DNA of 64,000 bases from Planctomycetaceae bacterium (GTDB taxonomy: Bacteria; Planctomycetota; Planctomycetia; Pirellulales; Pirellulaceae), in the NCBI GenBank assembly GCA_020638995.1, contig JACKHM010000002.1:1426001-1490000 (forward strand), written 5' to 3'. The translations under genes were made by a program, and so were the position numbers. The notes under the pieces are model-generated. The model was not told where the DNA came from and ran no database searches. It saw only the letters and a program-made list of their open reading frames with translations. This document shows positions 16,338 to 26,223 of this stretch, in pieces. The stretch's first letter is position 1. Each line of letters starts with the position of its first letter.

Positions 16338-17627
16338 CTACGATGAAAATAACTCGGCAATCGGTTGTCCTCTGTCGGTGATTGGTACGGGGCGGTCGCC
16401 GTCATAGAGGTTTTTGCGGTAGTCAACGCCGACAGTCGCACAGACCGTCGCAAAGAAGTCAGGAACACTTACCGGATAAGAAACGATCTTCTTCGCGACC
16501 TCGTCCGTTTCACCCCATGCTCCCTGATGATGTAGTCCCCCACCGGCCAGGACGCATGTAAAGGCGCTACCTTGATGGCCCCGTCCACCGCCGCTATCGA
16601 ATTCAGGCGGGCGACCGAACTCGGTCGTAATCACAATCAGAGTCTTATCGAGCAGATGCTTCTCTTCAAGGTCCGTGATCAATGTAGAGACAGCAGTGTC
16701 CATCTCTTGAATTAACTTGTGTTGGTTGACGATGCCGCTGTTGTGAACATCCCAGCCGGCCCCATTGAGGAAGTTCAGGTTGTGGCTGACTTCGATAAAC
16801 CGCACACCTCGCTCGACTAGTCGTCGGCTCAACAAACAGCGTTGCCCGAACTCGCCACCATACCGGTTGCGCAAGTCGTCAGGCTCTCCGTCAAGATGAA
16901 AGACTCGATTGAACTCAGGCCCGCTCAGCTTCAAACTTTGCTGAATTGCGGCATCATAGTCCTGCAATCTGGTGACTTCCGATCGCTCGGCACTGTTCCT
17001 GAGGGCCGCGAGAAATGTCTCGCGGCGACCTTGACGGTCTTGAGTAATGCCATCCGCGCGCGATAACCCAGCGGGCCCCCGGCCTGTTTCAGTCAGGTAA
17101 AGGTATCCATACTTGGCACCCAAGAACCCGGGCCCCCGGGTTACGTTAGGATATCCAATGAGCACGTACGGCGGAGCACCGTCGTTGACGGACCCCCGTT
17201 CGTGGACAATCAACGATCCGATAGACGGATAAGTCACGGTACCGCTAATCGCGCGACCTGTGTGCATGCGATTTGTCGCCGCAGCGTGCTCATCGATTAC
17301 GTCATGATTTACCGTACGGACAGCCGTGACACGATCCATCACCTTAGCCATCATCGGCAGGTGTTCGCAGACTTGTACACCATCAACTGCCGTATCGATC
17401 GGGTTATAGTAGGCACCCGCCTTTTTGGCTTTCGGATCGCCCTTTGCTTTTGGATCGAAGGTATCGATCTGCCCCATTCCGCCGCCAAGCCAGACCGAGA
17501 TGACGTGTTCGGCCTTGCCTTGAAGTAACAGCTCCGGCGCATTTGCTTCCGTGTGATGTGTCAAGCTCATCGCGCCAACCGCAGCAGCGCCACTGGCCAG
17601 GAATTGTCGTCGCGTTGGATTCTTCAT
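16338..17627 (-). CDS. DUF1501 family exported protein 1
   Basis: 429 residues. A twin-arginine signal (RRQFLASGAAAVGAMSL, residues 6–22) is followed by the sulfatase/alkaline-phosphatase-like DUF1501 fold: WLGGGMGQIDTFDPK near the start of the mature protein and VITTEFGRPP and GGRGHQGSAFTCVLAGGGLH near the C-terminus. The domain is abundant in planctomycetes and almost always paired with a PSCyt/DUF1553 protein, as here, where the partner lies 55 bp upstream. A periplasmic role in handling a sulfated or phosphorylated polymer is often proposed but unproven. Confidence 0.9.
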   Translation of the reverse strand: MKNPTRRQFLASGAAAVGAMSLTHHTEANAPELLLQGKAEHVISVWLGGGMGQIDTFDPKAKGDPKAKKAGAYYNPIDTAVDGVQVCEHLPMMAKVMDRVTAVRTVNHDVIDEHAAATNRMHTGRAISGTVTYPSIGSLIVHERGSVNDGAPPYVLIGYPNVTRGPGFLGAKYGYLYLTETGRGPAGLSRADGITQDRQGRRETFLAALRNSAERSEVTRLQDYDAAIQQSLKLSGPEFNRVFHLDGEPDDLRNRYGGEFGQRCLLSRRLVERGVRFIEVSHNLNFLNGAGWDVHNSGIVNQHKLIQEMDTAVSTLITDLEEKHLLDKTLIVITTEFGRPPEFDSGGGRGHQGSAFTCVLAGGGLHHQGAWGETDEVAKKIVSYPVSVPDFFATVCATVGVDYRKNLYDGDRPVPITDRGQPIAELFSS

Positions 17628-17682
17628 AACCGGTTCTCTGTTTTCTATTGTCCGTTAGCTGATTGATGAAGCGTCTGTGGCT

Positions 17683-20600
17683 TTAAGGTATCCACACGAA
17701 TTCGAGGTGATTGACCAGACTCCAAATCACATCCTCATAAACTTCACGCCAACCAGCACGAATTCTCGGATCGGCAACTGGACCTCGGCGAACTCGATGC
17801 TGCCATTCTATCTGAATCTCGTTCGCTTCAGGCACCAAATGATTCGACCATGTGGATAAAGGCAACGGCGGTTCTGGTGGTAACCGCTTCACTTGCTCGG
17901 CGGGCAACTCACGGTTGTCGAAACCAGCAGCCAACGCAGGAACAAAGGTCGCTTTCTCTTTGTCATTGGGATGCCTGGATAGGAAACGTAGAAACAACGA
18001 ATCCAACAACGCTTCCGGAGACACGGCATCAATCGCTAGCTGTGCGAGTGGACTTTGGTCTGCAGCGCGCGTCAGCGACATCGACAGGGTGCCGTTAGAG
18101 AGAATTCCCGGCTGAAGCAGATTAGGATCAGACTCGCGCTCGGCAATCGGCTTCTGTCGAGTTCCCGTCCAACCGAAAGCTTCCAGAACATCTACAATCG
18201 GCTGGGCGCGAGGCATCGACAAACTAGGTCGGTCGCGTTCATTGTTCAAACCAGCAAACATCCATGCTCGATTCGGCGATCCCAGCGTGAGGCGTCTTTC
18301 AATCGGTTCGGCACCATCGTGAACAAAGGTCAATTGCCCCGTCTCCATCGGTCGTCCGGTCGCGGCAAACAAGGAATCAACAACTTGTTCAGCGGCGAGT
18401 CGTCGTGGGTCCGGGGCGTTAAAGAATCGCTGCTCGGCTGAAGCTTTCAGATTTTGTCCGACAGCCTTTCTCTGATACATTTCGGAGGTCATGATCTGCA
18501 GTAAGACATGCCGCAAATCATAGTCATTCAGGATTAGCTCATCGGCTAGCCATTGCAACAGCTCTGGATGACTAGCCGCTTTACCCTCCCAGTCGTTTAC
18601 AGGCTGGACGATTCCGGCACCGATCAGTCGATTCCAGAGATGGTTGACGACGACTTTGGGAAAGCGGTCGTTCTGAGGTGCCGTGATCAATGCCGCCAAG
18701 CGTTCGCGCGAGTCACCGGTGCTTTGAAGCAAGGCGTCGATATGCGGTCCATCCTCCACGCCTGTGAATGTCGCAAAGGGCCACTTTGGTTTGACTTGTA
18801 CGTCCGGTTTCAATGTGACGCGTATCAGAGATTCGCGTTGTTTCTTCTCGAAGAACGCATCGGGAACGCGACTGGTTTTGGGAGGTGCAAGTTGTTTGCG
18901 ATTCAACATTGCAGCCAGCGAATAGAGATCTTCCTGTGTCGTGCTGTGGTAAGGCGAATCGTGACAACGAGCGCATTGCAATTCGATCCCGAGAAATGCG
19001 GACGCCAAAATGTGACCTTTGGCTGCCATTGGCGAATCGTTTTCACCAGCCAAAGCGAAACCGGCGCTGCCGCCTTCGTGTGGACTTCCGCGCATAAGAA
19101 TCAGTTCCGTTACCATCCGATCCAAGGGTTTGCCATCGCGAAGCGAGTCGTGCAAAAACCATCGGAATGGCCCCGTCGAATTCAACGACTGATTCAACAG
19201 GGTGGGGTTCTCGGCCAGAAGGTCCATCCAGAAACTGACCCAATGATCGGCGTAACGCACGTCATGCAACAGTTGTTCGCACAATTTCGATCGTTTGTGA
19301 GGATCATCGCTCGCGAGAAAACTCCGAGCCTCCGCTTCTGTCGGCCCAACACCGATCGTGTCGAGATAGGCGCGGCGTAGAAAGGCGGCATCATCGATTA
19401 CCGGAGAGACCGCTACCGATTCTGGGGCAATCGGAGGAGTGGGCCACACGGCACCTTCCCTGACCCAGTCTTCCAGGATTACGATCTGCTCGTCTGTCAA
19501 ACCCTCATCGGTCGGAGGCATCTCACGAGCGCGGATCCGTACAATCATCTCGCTGGCATCAGGATCGCCGGGCACGACGGCGGCCAATTCGGAATCGCCC
19601 ATAGCGAGAGCATTGTCTCGCGAGTTAAGCCGCAAACCACCTTGCTGCTTCTCTCCGTGACAACGGAAGCATTGATCGCGCAAGATTGGTAACACGTTAT
19701 CGTGAAAATGCCGAGTTACTGCTTCGTCCGTCTCAGCCGCCTGATTCAACGCCTTCGCTATCTTCGCTGCTACGAATCTATCAATTGGATGAACGTCCGG
19801 CTGATCGGATGATGACGACTTGCGGTCGATTGATTCTTTTGCAAGGTTGTGCCTCATCTGCCAAAACGCATCCTGCGAAGCAGCAGCTTCGCGACGTGTG
19901 GAATCCTCAAATGCGATCATCGAAGATTCAATTTTGTGGAGTTCAGGCTCAATCGCCGCGTCAGTTAGCTCCAACGGCGACGAGGCAGTATTCAAAACCA
20001 ACAGCGGACCGTCACCTCCGGGCTGAACGGAAACACAAACCTCGCCAGACTCCGTTCGATCGCCGTTGCCGCCGACAATCACTTCCAAAACAACCCGCAC
20101 GCGGCGTGGCACGTCTCGCGGTTTGGATTTGCTTTCGTATTCGGTAAAAGTTTCCTGCTGCGGGAACGGCAGCAATCTCGCGCCCGGGACCAGGGGTTCA
20201 GGGATCGGCACAATCGGTTCCAGGTTTCCGCCACGGTTGCGAACGGTTTTAGTTCGAGCCACTAATTCACCATCCATCCACAGCCGACTAAGCGAACGCG
20301 TCCTCACCAGGAAGCGATGCTTTCCAGCAGGCAACTCGATGTCGCTGGCGATCCGCAACAAAAGCGGTGCCTGCCAGCCGGCGCGTATCCCCCACGAGTC
20401 ATATCGTACGGGAATCCGTGACAGCAAAAAGGAATCACCAAACCAACGAGTCGTTTCGGCAGGCCAAGATTCGCTCTCGTACAACCAACGATCCGCCGCG
20501 GGCATGTTTTCACAGAGTTGAAACAGCACCCGACCGGTCGCGATCTCGCCTAGATCGGGCATGACTTCCGGTGCGACTTTCGCAACTCGTTCTCCACCGA

Positions 20601-21342
20601 CGCGATTAAAGCGAGCAGCTGCGATCTCATCATTGATGGCGCTGCGGTGAATCGCCACAGCGTCGAGCATGCCCTGAAAACTCGTCCCGATTCGAATCTC
20701 GTCATCGTCCACCACAGGAGGTTCCTTGGTCGGCCCTCCCATGTCCCATTTGCCGTCAGTCGCTTCGCCGTTGACCCAACCGCGAATGGATTCCGGCTCA
20801 CCAAAGCGATAACTGACGGCGACGTGATGCCAACCCGTAGCCACCGGAAATCCCTTATTGGATGTCCAACGATGCCAGTGTTGATCACTGCTGGAGAACT
20901 TTGTGGCGAATAGAAAGCTCAGGTGCGCTTCGCCCTTTGCGCCAACCACGCGCAAGGCCCAGTTTTGATTGTCTCGAGCAAACTTTGGCGATCCTGTTCG
21001 GCCCTTGCCAATGATATAGCGTGGCTGGCCATCGCGGATGCCTGCCGGATTGACCCAGGCTTCGATCGTGATGGTATCGCCGTTGGTAAAGTCAAAGTCG
21101 CTGTTCGGCCCCGGGTCGGGAACCATCAGGTATCCGCCATCGACTCGCACCGCCGTGTTATCGGCACTAAAGTCCGGAAACTCCGGCGGTCGAGGCCCTG
21201 CCTGATCGCGTTTGACGTTTCCTATTGATTCGATCGGTGTCGCTTCTTCCGTCCCGAACGCCCAGTGCGCGACAGGGGGCGTATCGTCAGCGGTCGAAAG
21301 TATTAAAGAGGCGGCAAAGTATAAAACTTGGACAGCAATCAT
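17683..21342 (-). CDS. LamG–PSCyt1–DUF1549–DUF1553 cytochrome-like exported protein
   Basis: 1219 residues with a signal peptide (about 1–19). An N-terminal concanavalin-like LamG domain (about 30–250) comes first. A planctomycete cytochrome module (PSCyt1) with haem motif CFRCH follows near residue 558, then DUF1549 with a second CxxCH (CARCHDSPYHS) and DUF1553 at the C-terminus (FPKVVVNHLWNRLIGAGIV). The protein is predicted periplasmic or surface-exposed, binding carbohydrate through LamG and haem through CxxCH. It is the upstream partner of DUF1501 protein 1 and lies 126 bp after DUF1501 protein 2 in the same direction, so the whole set from 28597 may form one transcript. Confidence 0.9.
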   Translation of the reverse strand: MIAVQVLYFAASLILSTADDTPPVAHWAFGTEEATPIESIGNVKRDQAGPRPPEFPDFSADNTAVRVDGGYLMVPDPGPNSDFDFTNGDTITIEAWVNPAGIRDGQPRYIIGKGRTGSPKFARDNQNWALRVVGAKGEAHLSFLFATKFSSSDQHWHRWTSNKGFPVATGWHHVAVSYRFGEPESIRGWVNGEATDGKWDMGGPTKEPPVVDDDEIRIGTSFQGMLDAVAIHRSAINDEIAAARFNRVGGERVAKVAPEVMPDLGEIATGRVLFQLCENMPAADRWLYESESWPAETTRWFGDSFLLSRIPVRYDSWGIRAGWQAPLLLRIASDIELPAGKHRFLVRTRSLSRLWMDGELVARTKTVRNRGGNLEPIVPIPEPLVPGARLLPFPQQETFTEYESKSKPRDVPRRVRVVLEVIVGGNGDRTESGEVCVSVQPGGDGPLLVLNTASSPLELTDAAIEPELHKIESSMIAFEDSTRREAAASQDAFWQMRHNLAKESIDRKSSSSDQPDVHPIDRFVAAKIAKALNQAAETDEAVTRHFHDNVLPILRDQCFRCHGEKQQGGLRLNSRDNALAMGDSELAAVVPGDPDASEMIVRIRAREMPPTDEGLTDEQIVILEDWVREGAVWPTPPIAPESVAVSPVIDDAAFLRRAYLDTIGVGPTEAEARSFLASDDPHKRSKLCEQLLHDVRYADHWVSFWMDLLAENPTLLNQSLNSTGPFRWFLHDSLRDGKPLDRMVTELILMRGSPHEGGSAGFALAGENDSPMAAKGHILASAFLGIELQCARCHDSPYHSTTQEDLYSLAAMLNRKQLAPPKTSRVPDAFFEKKQRESLIRVTLKPDVQVKPKWPFATFTGVEDGPHIDALLQSTGDSRERLAALITAPQNDRFPKVVVNHLWNRLIGAGIVQPVNDWEGKAASHPELLQWLADELILNDYDLRHVLLQIMTSEMYQRKAVGQNLKASAEQRFFNAPDPRRLAAEQVVDSLFAATGRPMETGQLTFVHDGAEPIERRLTLGSPNRAWMFAGLNNERDRPSLSMPRAQPIVDVLEAFGWTGTRQKPIAERESDPNLLQPGILSNGTLSMSLTRAADQSPLAQLAIDAVSPEALLDSLFLRFLSRHPNDKEKATFVPALAAGFDNRELPAEQVKRLPPEPPLPLSTWSNHLVPEANEIQIEWQHRVRRGPVADPRIRAGWREVYEDVIWSLVNHLEFVWIP

Positions 21343-21417
21343 AGGGCCCGTCTCGTCTAGTTGGCTTGGTGTTGTCGTGAAACGCGGATATCTAACCCGA
21401 CGAACTTGTTAAGTTAT

Positions 21418-21455
21418 GTGTACTTCCTTCAACACAGTGTACTTCCTTCAATACA
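21418..21455. repeat. Two adjacent 19-bp direct repeats
   Basis: GTGTACTTCCTTCAACACA (21418–21436) is followed immediately by a copy differing at one base (21437–21455). It lies in the 126-bp spacer between two DUF1501/PSCyt gene pairs, within possible promoter distance of the PSCyt gene starting at 21342. It could be paired operator sites or slippage. Confidence 0.6.
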
Positions 21456-21468
21456 ATGGCATTGGCCG

Positions 21469-22893
21469 CTACGTCGACGCAAGCCCCTCGAAGACGTGCC
21501 CCTCATTGAGATCCACGCGTTCGGGGCGTCCCTTGTGCATGTAGACAACTTTGGTGTGATCCAAGCCGAGCAACGCTAGTGTCGTGGCGTGAATGTCGTG
21601 AACGTGCAGTTTGTCATCAACGGCGTAGAGGCCAAGATCATCTGTCGCGCCCACTGTCTGTCCGCCCTTGACGCCACCACCAGCCATCCACATGGTAAAG
21701 CCCGTCGGGTTGTGGTCGCGACCAGTGCCTTTTTCACTCATCGGCGTACGGCCAAATTCACCGCCCCACATGACGAGCGTTTCATTGAGCAGCCCGCGCT
21801 GTTTCAGATCGGCAATCAGGCCGGCGATTGGCTGATCCACACCGCGGCAGAGACGTGAATGGTTTGACTCGATGTTGCTGTGGCTGTCCCACTTACTGCC
21901 CGCCCCGGAATATAGCTGGACAAAGCGAACACCGCGTTCGACGAGTCTCCGGGCCAGCAAGCATTGCCTTCCGTAGACTTCCGTTTCCTTCTGGTCGATG
22001 CCGTACAGCTTCTGAATGTGCTCTGGTTCATGTTCGATGTCGATCGCCTCAGGCGCTTCGGCCTGCATTCGAGCTGCCAGTTCGTAACTCTGGATACGAG
22101 CTTCCAGTTCCGTATTCGATTCTCTCCCCTCGTAGTGCTGGCGATTGAGACGATTGATAAAGGCCAGTTTATGCTGTTGCTGTACCTCAGACACTCCCTT
22201 CGGATTGTTCAGATTGCGCAGCGGTTCGTTCCCCGTCTCGAACAAGACTCCCTGATGCCCGGACGGCATGAATCCAGATCCCCACGCGCGGGCTCCATTG
22301 ACAACCATCGAGTTGCTGTCTTTCATCACGACAAAATCGGGGAGGCTTTTACTGCTCGCCCCTAGTCCATACGAGACCCACGCCCCAAGCGACGGACGGC
22401 CGCCGAACACGGCACCTGTGTTCATCTGGCAAACGCCGCCAGCATGATTAATGCCATCCGACACGCAGGAGTGTATCACACACAATTCGTCGGCGATGCC
22501 GTGGTGATGCGGCAGCCAATCAGAAATCCAGAGCCCACTTTCGCCACACTGCTCCCACTTGCGTTTGCACTCCAGGATCGGTGAATTGGCCTCACCCATC
22601 GCCGTCACTGGCCGCGGGAAACTCTCCGGCAACGACTGGCCAGCGAGTCGGTTGACGTCTGGCTTTCTATCGAACAAGTCGAGATGACTTGGGCCACCTT
22701 CCATGAAAAGCCAGATGATATTCTTCGCCTTACCGAGATGATGTGGAATCTGTTTCGCCACAGGGTTCTCGGGCCGTTCTGCGAACAGCGACTGTCCGCT
22801 GAGCGCGGCGAATGCCAGCGCACCAAATCCACTCCCGGCATTACAAAGGAACTCACGTCGTGAATTCGGTTGATCGAATCGATTGCATTGCAT
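21469..22893 (-). CDS. DUF1501 family exported protein 2
   Basis: 474 residues with a Tat-type N-terminus (SRREFLCNAGSGFGALAFAALSG, abbreviated core SRREFL). The DUF1501 body contains WLFMEGGPSHLDLFDRKP, LLARRLVERGVRFVQLY and MWGGEFGRTPMSEKGTGRDH, the last two being the most conserved blocks of the family. It is the downstream partner (78-bp gap) of the PSCyt protein at 22972 in the ECF sigma operon. Function unproven; related to the alkaline-phosphatase superfamily by fold. Confidence 0.92.
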   Translation of the reverse strand: MQCNRFDQPNSRREFLCNAGSGFGALAFAALSGQSLFAERPENPVAKQIPHHLGKAKNIIWLFMEGGPSHLDLFDRKPDVNRLAGQSLPESFPRPVTAMGEANSPILECKRKWEQCGESGLWISDWLPHHHGIADELCVIHSCVSDGINHAGGVCQMNTGAVFGGRPSLGAWVSYGLGASSKSLPDFVVMKDSNSMVVNGARAWGSGFMPSGHQGVLFETGNEPLRNLNNPKGVSEVQQQHKLAFINRLNRQHYEGRESNTELEARIQSYELAARMQAEAPEAIDIEHEPEHIQKLYGIDQKETEVYGRQCLLARRLVERGVRFVQLYSGAGSKWDSHSNIESNHSRLCRGVDQPIAGLIADLKQRGLLNETLVMWGGEFGRTPMSEKGTGRDHNPTGFTMWMAGGGVKGGQTVGATDDLGLYAVDDKLHVHDIHATTLALLGLDHTKVVYMHKGRPERVDLNEGHVFEGLAST

Positions 22894-22971
22894 TGCGTCG
22901 CTCCTTGTGTCGTGAATGTCGTCACGACTTGCGGACCGAAACTCTACGCGAATTTCGCTCGAACCAGTGTA

Positions 22972-25900
22972 CTAGTGCAGGTAAAGAAACTCATTTGAAT
23001 TAAATAACGCGTGACAAAAGTCCGTAACTGCGCCGAGCATTTCTTTGGACACTCCCGATACGGCGTCCTCGGGCCCTTGTCGCAGCCATGCTGTTTCGGG
23101 CGCCGGCTCTTCCCCATCGTCACTATCGAAAGTCCAATCCAGGATGCGGCTGGCTTTGGCAAAATCTTTGCCAATCAGTAACTGTTCCTGTGGCAGCGCT
23201 CCGCTACTGACTGTCAGTCTTGCGATCTGACCATCCCAAAGATGCCCGCGTCCGTCGCGACCTCCGACGACGATCTTCAACGCGGGGTTTTGAATCCGTT
23301 CAACAATCGACGTTTCGACAGTTGCCGTCTCCACCTTCGCATCGGGGTCGGACAAGTCTTTCATATAGAAAGTGACCGAACCACTCGTCGGGTTATCCGT
23401 GGTAGTGCTCGCCGAAATCACAGCCGCCAGATAAACGGGCTTGCTTAACGGAAACCGCAACCCGGATGCGACCACTTCGTAAGCCGGTTCATCCTGAAAT
23501 GTTCGTCCAACCAGTTGCACAATGAAATTCCGAGGCTGATAAGCCGACTTCTCACTGGTCACGCCGATGTTCCAGCCGTCCGTCTTCGTGCTGCTATTCC
23601 AGCGGGAAAGAAGTGTGTTAACGCTGGCGTCCGTGTAAAGACGATCGAGGTTAGTAATGGCTTCGACGGTGAACTCGTCTCCCCACTCTCCGGCTTGCTT
23701 CACGTGCAGGCGTTCGAAGCGACTTCCCGGCTGAATCCACAACGTCTTCTTCCCCAGATCAATGCCGGTTACCCCTCCAAAATGCTGGCTCACCGCTCGC
23801 AAGCCGGTCTCGTTGGGGAAGGGATCAGCTACAACTGGCGAGGCCACGGTTCCAGCCTGCTCGCGAATAAACGTCAAAGCTCCGTCGACTTCGTCACTCG
23901 TCGCGTCTCGACCGTAGACCAATCGATACGCGATTTCGATATCTTTCGCTTGAAGCTGTTGCTTGCCAGTTAGTAACCGTTTGGCAAACGCCCGCGAACG
24001 ATCAAGGCTCCATTGGCCGTTGGCCAGCAGCAGTGACTGTATCGGCGTCGTGGTTGCAATGCGATCGGGAGCCGACTCGAATCCCAAAGGAGCATCGAAG
24101 CCACCGAGCATTTCATCGGGTCGGTTCCGGAGTTTCTTTACGTATACGCTTCGGAACGGCGACGTGCCGCTGACCGAAGCCCCGCCTTCGCTTAACTGAA
24201 TCTCACCCGAAACCGCAAGCATGGCGTCTCGAACTTGCTCGGCATCCAACCTCTGCGGCGGGAATCGCCACAACAAGCGATTCGTCGGATCAACTTCGGC
24301 TTCCGTCGTGTTTGGCTCGCGCCGCGCGGTCTGACGATAGGTCGCGCTGTTCATCATCAATTCGTGCAACGACTTGAGCTTCCATCCGCCGTCCAGAAAT
24401 CTTCGCGTCAACCAGTCGAGCAACTCCGGATGACTCGGCGGCTCACCGAGGGTTCCGAAATCGTTGGGCGTGGGAACAATCCCTGTTCCGAAATGCCGTT
24501 GCCAGACGCGATTAACAATTACACGGGTCGAGAGCGGATTGGCACTGTCGGCGATCCAATTGGCCAGAGCAGTCCGCCGTCCGGTCGTGTTCGGCATCGG
24601 ACGAATTGCAGGCGTCTCGCCAAGCAACGTCAGGAACGATGGATCGACAGCTTCTTTCGTGGTGCGAGTTAGCAAATATGTCGGTGCAGGCTCCGGGCCG
24701 ATATCCGTGGCAACGAAAGCCGTTGGGAGCGGAGATGGTTTAAGGGAATCGAATTCCTTCAATTCGGCTTGCAACTCCTCGTAGCGTTTCAATTTCTCTG
24801 GATTACTCTTAAGCGACTTGGCGAAATCAAAGCGTTCGGCCGCTCGATGAGCCTGTCGATAAACAAGGTACGACAGCTGCTTTTCGTAAGTCGTCTTCTC
24901 CGCTTCCGCCTTGTAATAGATTTCTTGAACGTCAGGTGGAAACTGCTTCACAATGTTTTTCTGGCTACTCTCCAACGATGCCTTTGTCAGCGTGTCTAGT
25001 TCGTCCCGAATCGATTGTGTGGCGTCTTCCCATTTCTGTTGTTTTTCGTCGTACGCGGCAATCTCGTCCGCGGTCGCCAGTGGCGTCTCCATCGGCCATG
25101 CGACGGAAGACAGGAAAGCCTGTAGTCCAAAATAATCCTTCTGTAAAATCGGGTCGAACTTGTGATCGTGACACTGTGCGCATCCAATTCCGATGCCGAG
25201 AAATGCTTCACCCGTCACGCGAGTCATCTCATTGATAATCAGATCCCAATGCATCCGCGCGTTACGCTGATTCCACTCGTATACGCCATGTCGCAGGTAC
25301 GCTGTGCCGATGAATACGTCGGGATCGTTCGGGTTTATCTCGTCCCCAGCCAGATGTTCGCGGACGAACTGATCATACGGTTTGTCTTCGTTTATTGAGC
25401 GAATGACATAGTCACGAAAGGCACTTGCGTCTGGTCGAAACGCGTCTTCGTTATAGCCGTCGCTCTCCGCGTAGCGAACGACATCGAGCCAGTGCTGCGC
25501 CCACCGTTCTCCGTATCGAGGGCTGTCGAGCAAGTCGCGAATCAACTGCTGCCAAGCGTCTGGTCGATCGTCGCGAACAAACGCGTCGATCTGCTCGGCG
25601 GTGGGTGGCAGCCCGTGCAGATCAAAGTACGCGCGTCGTACGAGCTCATGCCGATCCGCTTCACGTGCCGGTTCGAGTCCCGCGCCTTCGAGCTTGCGGC
25701 CAATGAACCGGTCAATCTCATTTCGTGCCCAGCCGTCGGCTGTATCCGGGACTTTTGGATCGACCACCGGTTGTACCGCCCACCACTTGCGATCTTCCGC
25801 TGTCAGCCGGTCGCTGTCCCGTCGAACGATTATCGAGTCATCACCTCCCGGCCACGGCGATCCCAACTCGATCCACTTCACGAGAATCGCAATGTCGTCA

Positions 25901-26223
25901 TCGGAAAGGCGGCCCTTTGGCGGCATTTCGTAGGACTCGTAACGTACCGCTGAGATAAGGAGACTCTCGTCTGGTTTGCCCGGCACAACAGCTGGCTCCT
26001 CGGATTCACCGCCCTTCATTATGAAAGCTCTAGAATCGAGTCGCAGCATCCCCTTTTGACTTTCGGCACCGTGACACTCCAAACAGTGCTGAGCGAGTAA
26101 GGGTCGAACATTGGTCTCGAAGAACTTGAGTTGTTCTACCGTCTCGGAATCCGCTGCGTTGCCTGCAACGACGAAGGCCGACCAACACAGCAACATCAGC
26201 ATGGCTTTAGAGCGAAATATCAT
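22972..26223 (-). CDS. PSCyt1–DUF1549–DUF1553 protein with embedded LamG-like domain
   Basis: 1083 residues. A signal peptide (1–23) precedes PSCyt1 with haem motif CLECHG near residue 43, DUF1549 (about 155–370, with CAQCHDHKFDP) and DUF1553 (about 555–1080). An unusual LamG-like β-sandwich (about 800–1040: WDGQIARLTVSSGALP) is inserted just before the last DUF1553 helix, which resumes at DFCHALFNSNEFLYLH. In the partner gene at 17683 the LamG is N-terminal instead. Its start overlaps the FecR-like gene stop by four bases. Likely exported, haem-binding and carbohydrate-contacting. Confidence 0.9.
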   Translation of the reverse strand: MIFRSKAMLMLLCWSAFVVAGNAADSETVEQLKFFETNVRPLLAQHCLECHGAESQKGMLRLDSRAFIMKGGESEEPAVVPGKPDESLLISAVRYESYEMPPKGRLSDDDIAILVKWIELGSPWPGGDDSIIVRRDSDRLTAEDRKWWAVQPVVDPKVPDTADGWARNEIDRFIGRKLEGAGLEPAREADRHELVRRAYFDLHGLPPTAEQIDAFVRDDRPDAWQQLIRDLLDSPRYGERWAQHWLDVVRYAESDGYNEDAFRPDASAFRDYVIRSINEDKPYDQFVREHLAGDEINPNDPDVFIGTAYLRHGVYEWNQRNARMHWDLIINEMTRVTGEAFLGIGIGCAQCHDHKFDPILQKDYFGLQAFLSSVAWPMETPLATADEIAAYDEKQQKWEDATQSIRDELDTLTKASLESSQKNIVKQFPPDVQEIYYKAEAEKTTYEKQLSYLVYRQAHRAAERFDFAKSLKSNPEKLKRYEELQAELKEFDSLKPSPLPTAFVATDIGPEPAPTYLLTRTTKEAVDPSFLTLLGETPAIRPMPNTTGRRTALANWIADSANPLSTRVIVNRVWQRHFGTGIVPTPNDFGTLGEPPSHPELLDWLTRRFLDGGWKLKSLHELMMNSATYRQTARREPNTTEAEVDPTNRLLWRFPPQRLDAEQVRDAMLAVSGEIQLSEGGASVSGTSPFRSVYVKKLRNRPDEMLGGFDAPLGFESAPDRIATTTPIQSLLLANGQWSLDRSRAFAKRLLTGKQQLQAKDIEIAYRLVYGRDATSDEVDGALTFIREQAGTVASPVVADPFPNETGLRAVSQHFGGVTGIDLGKKTLWIQPGSRFERLHVKQAGEWGDEFTVEAITNLDRLYTDASVNTLLSRWNSSTKTDGWNIGVTSEKSAYQPRNFIVQLVGRTFQDEPAYEVVASGLRFPLSKPVYLAAVISASTTTDNPTSGSVTFYMKDLSDPDAKVETATVETSIVERIQNPALKIVVGGRDGRGHLWDGQIARLTVSSGALPQEQLLIGKDFAKASRILDWTFDSDDGEEPAPETAWLRQGPEDAVSGVSKEMLGAVTDFCHALFNSNEFLYLH

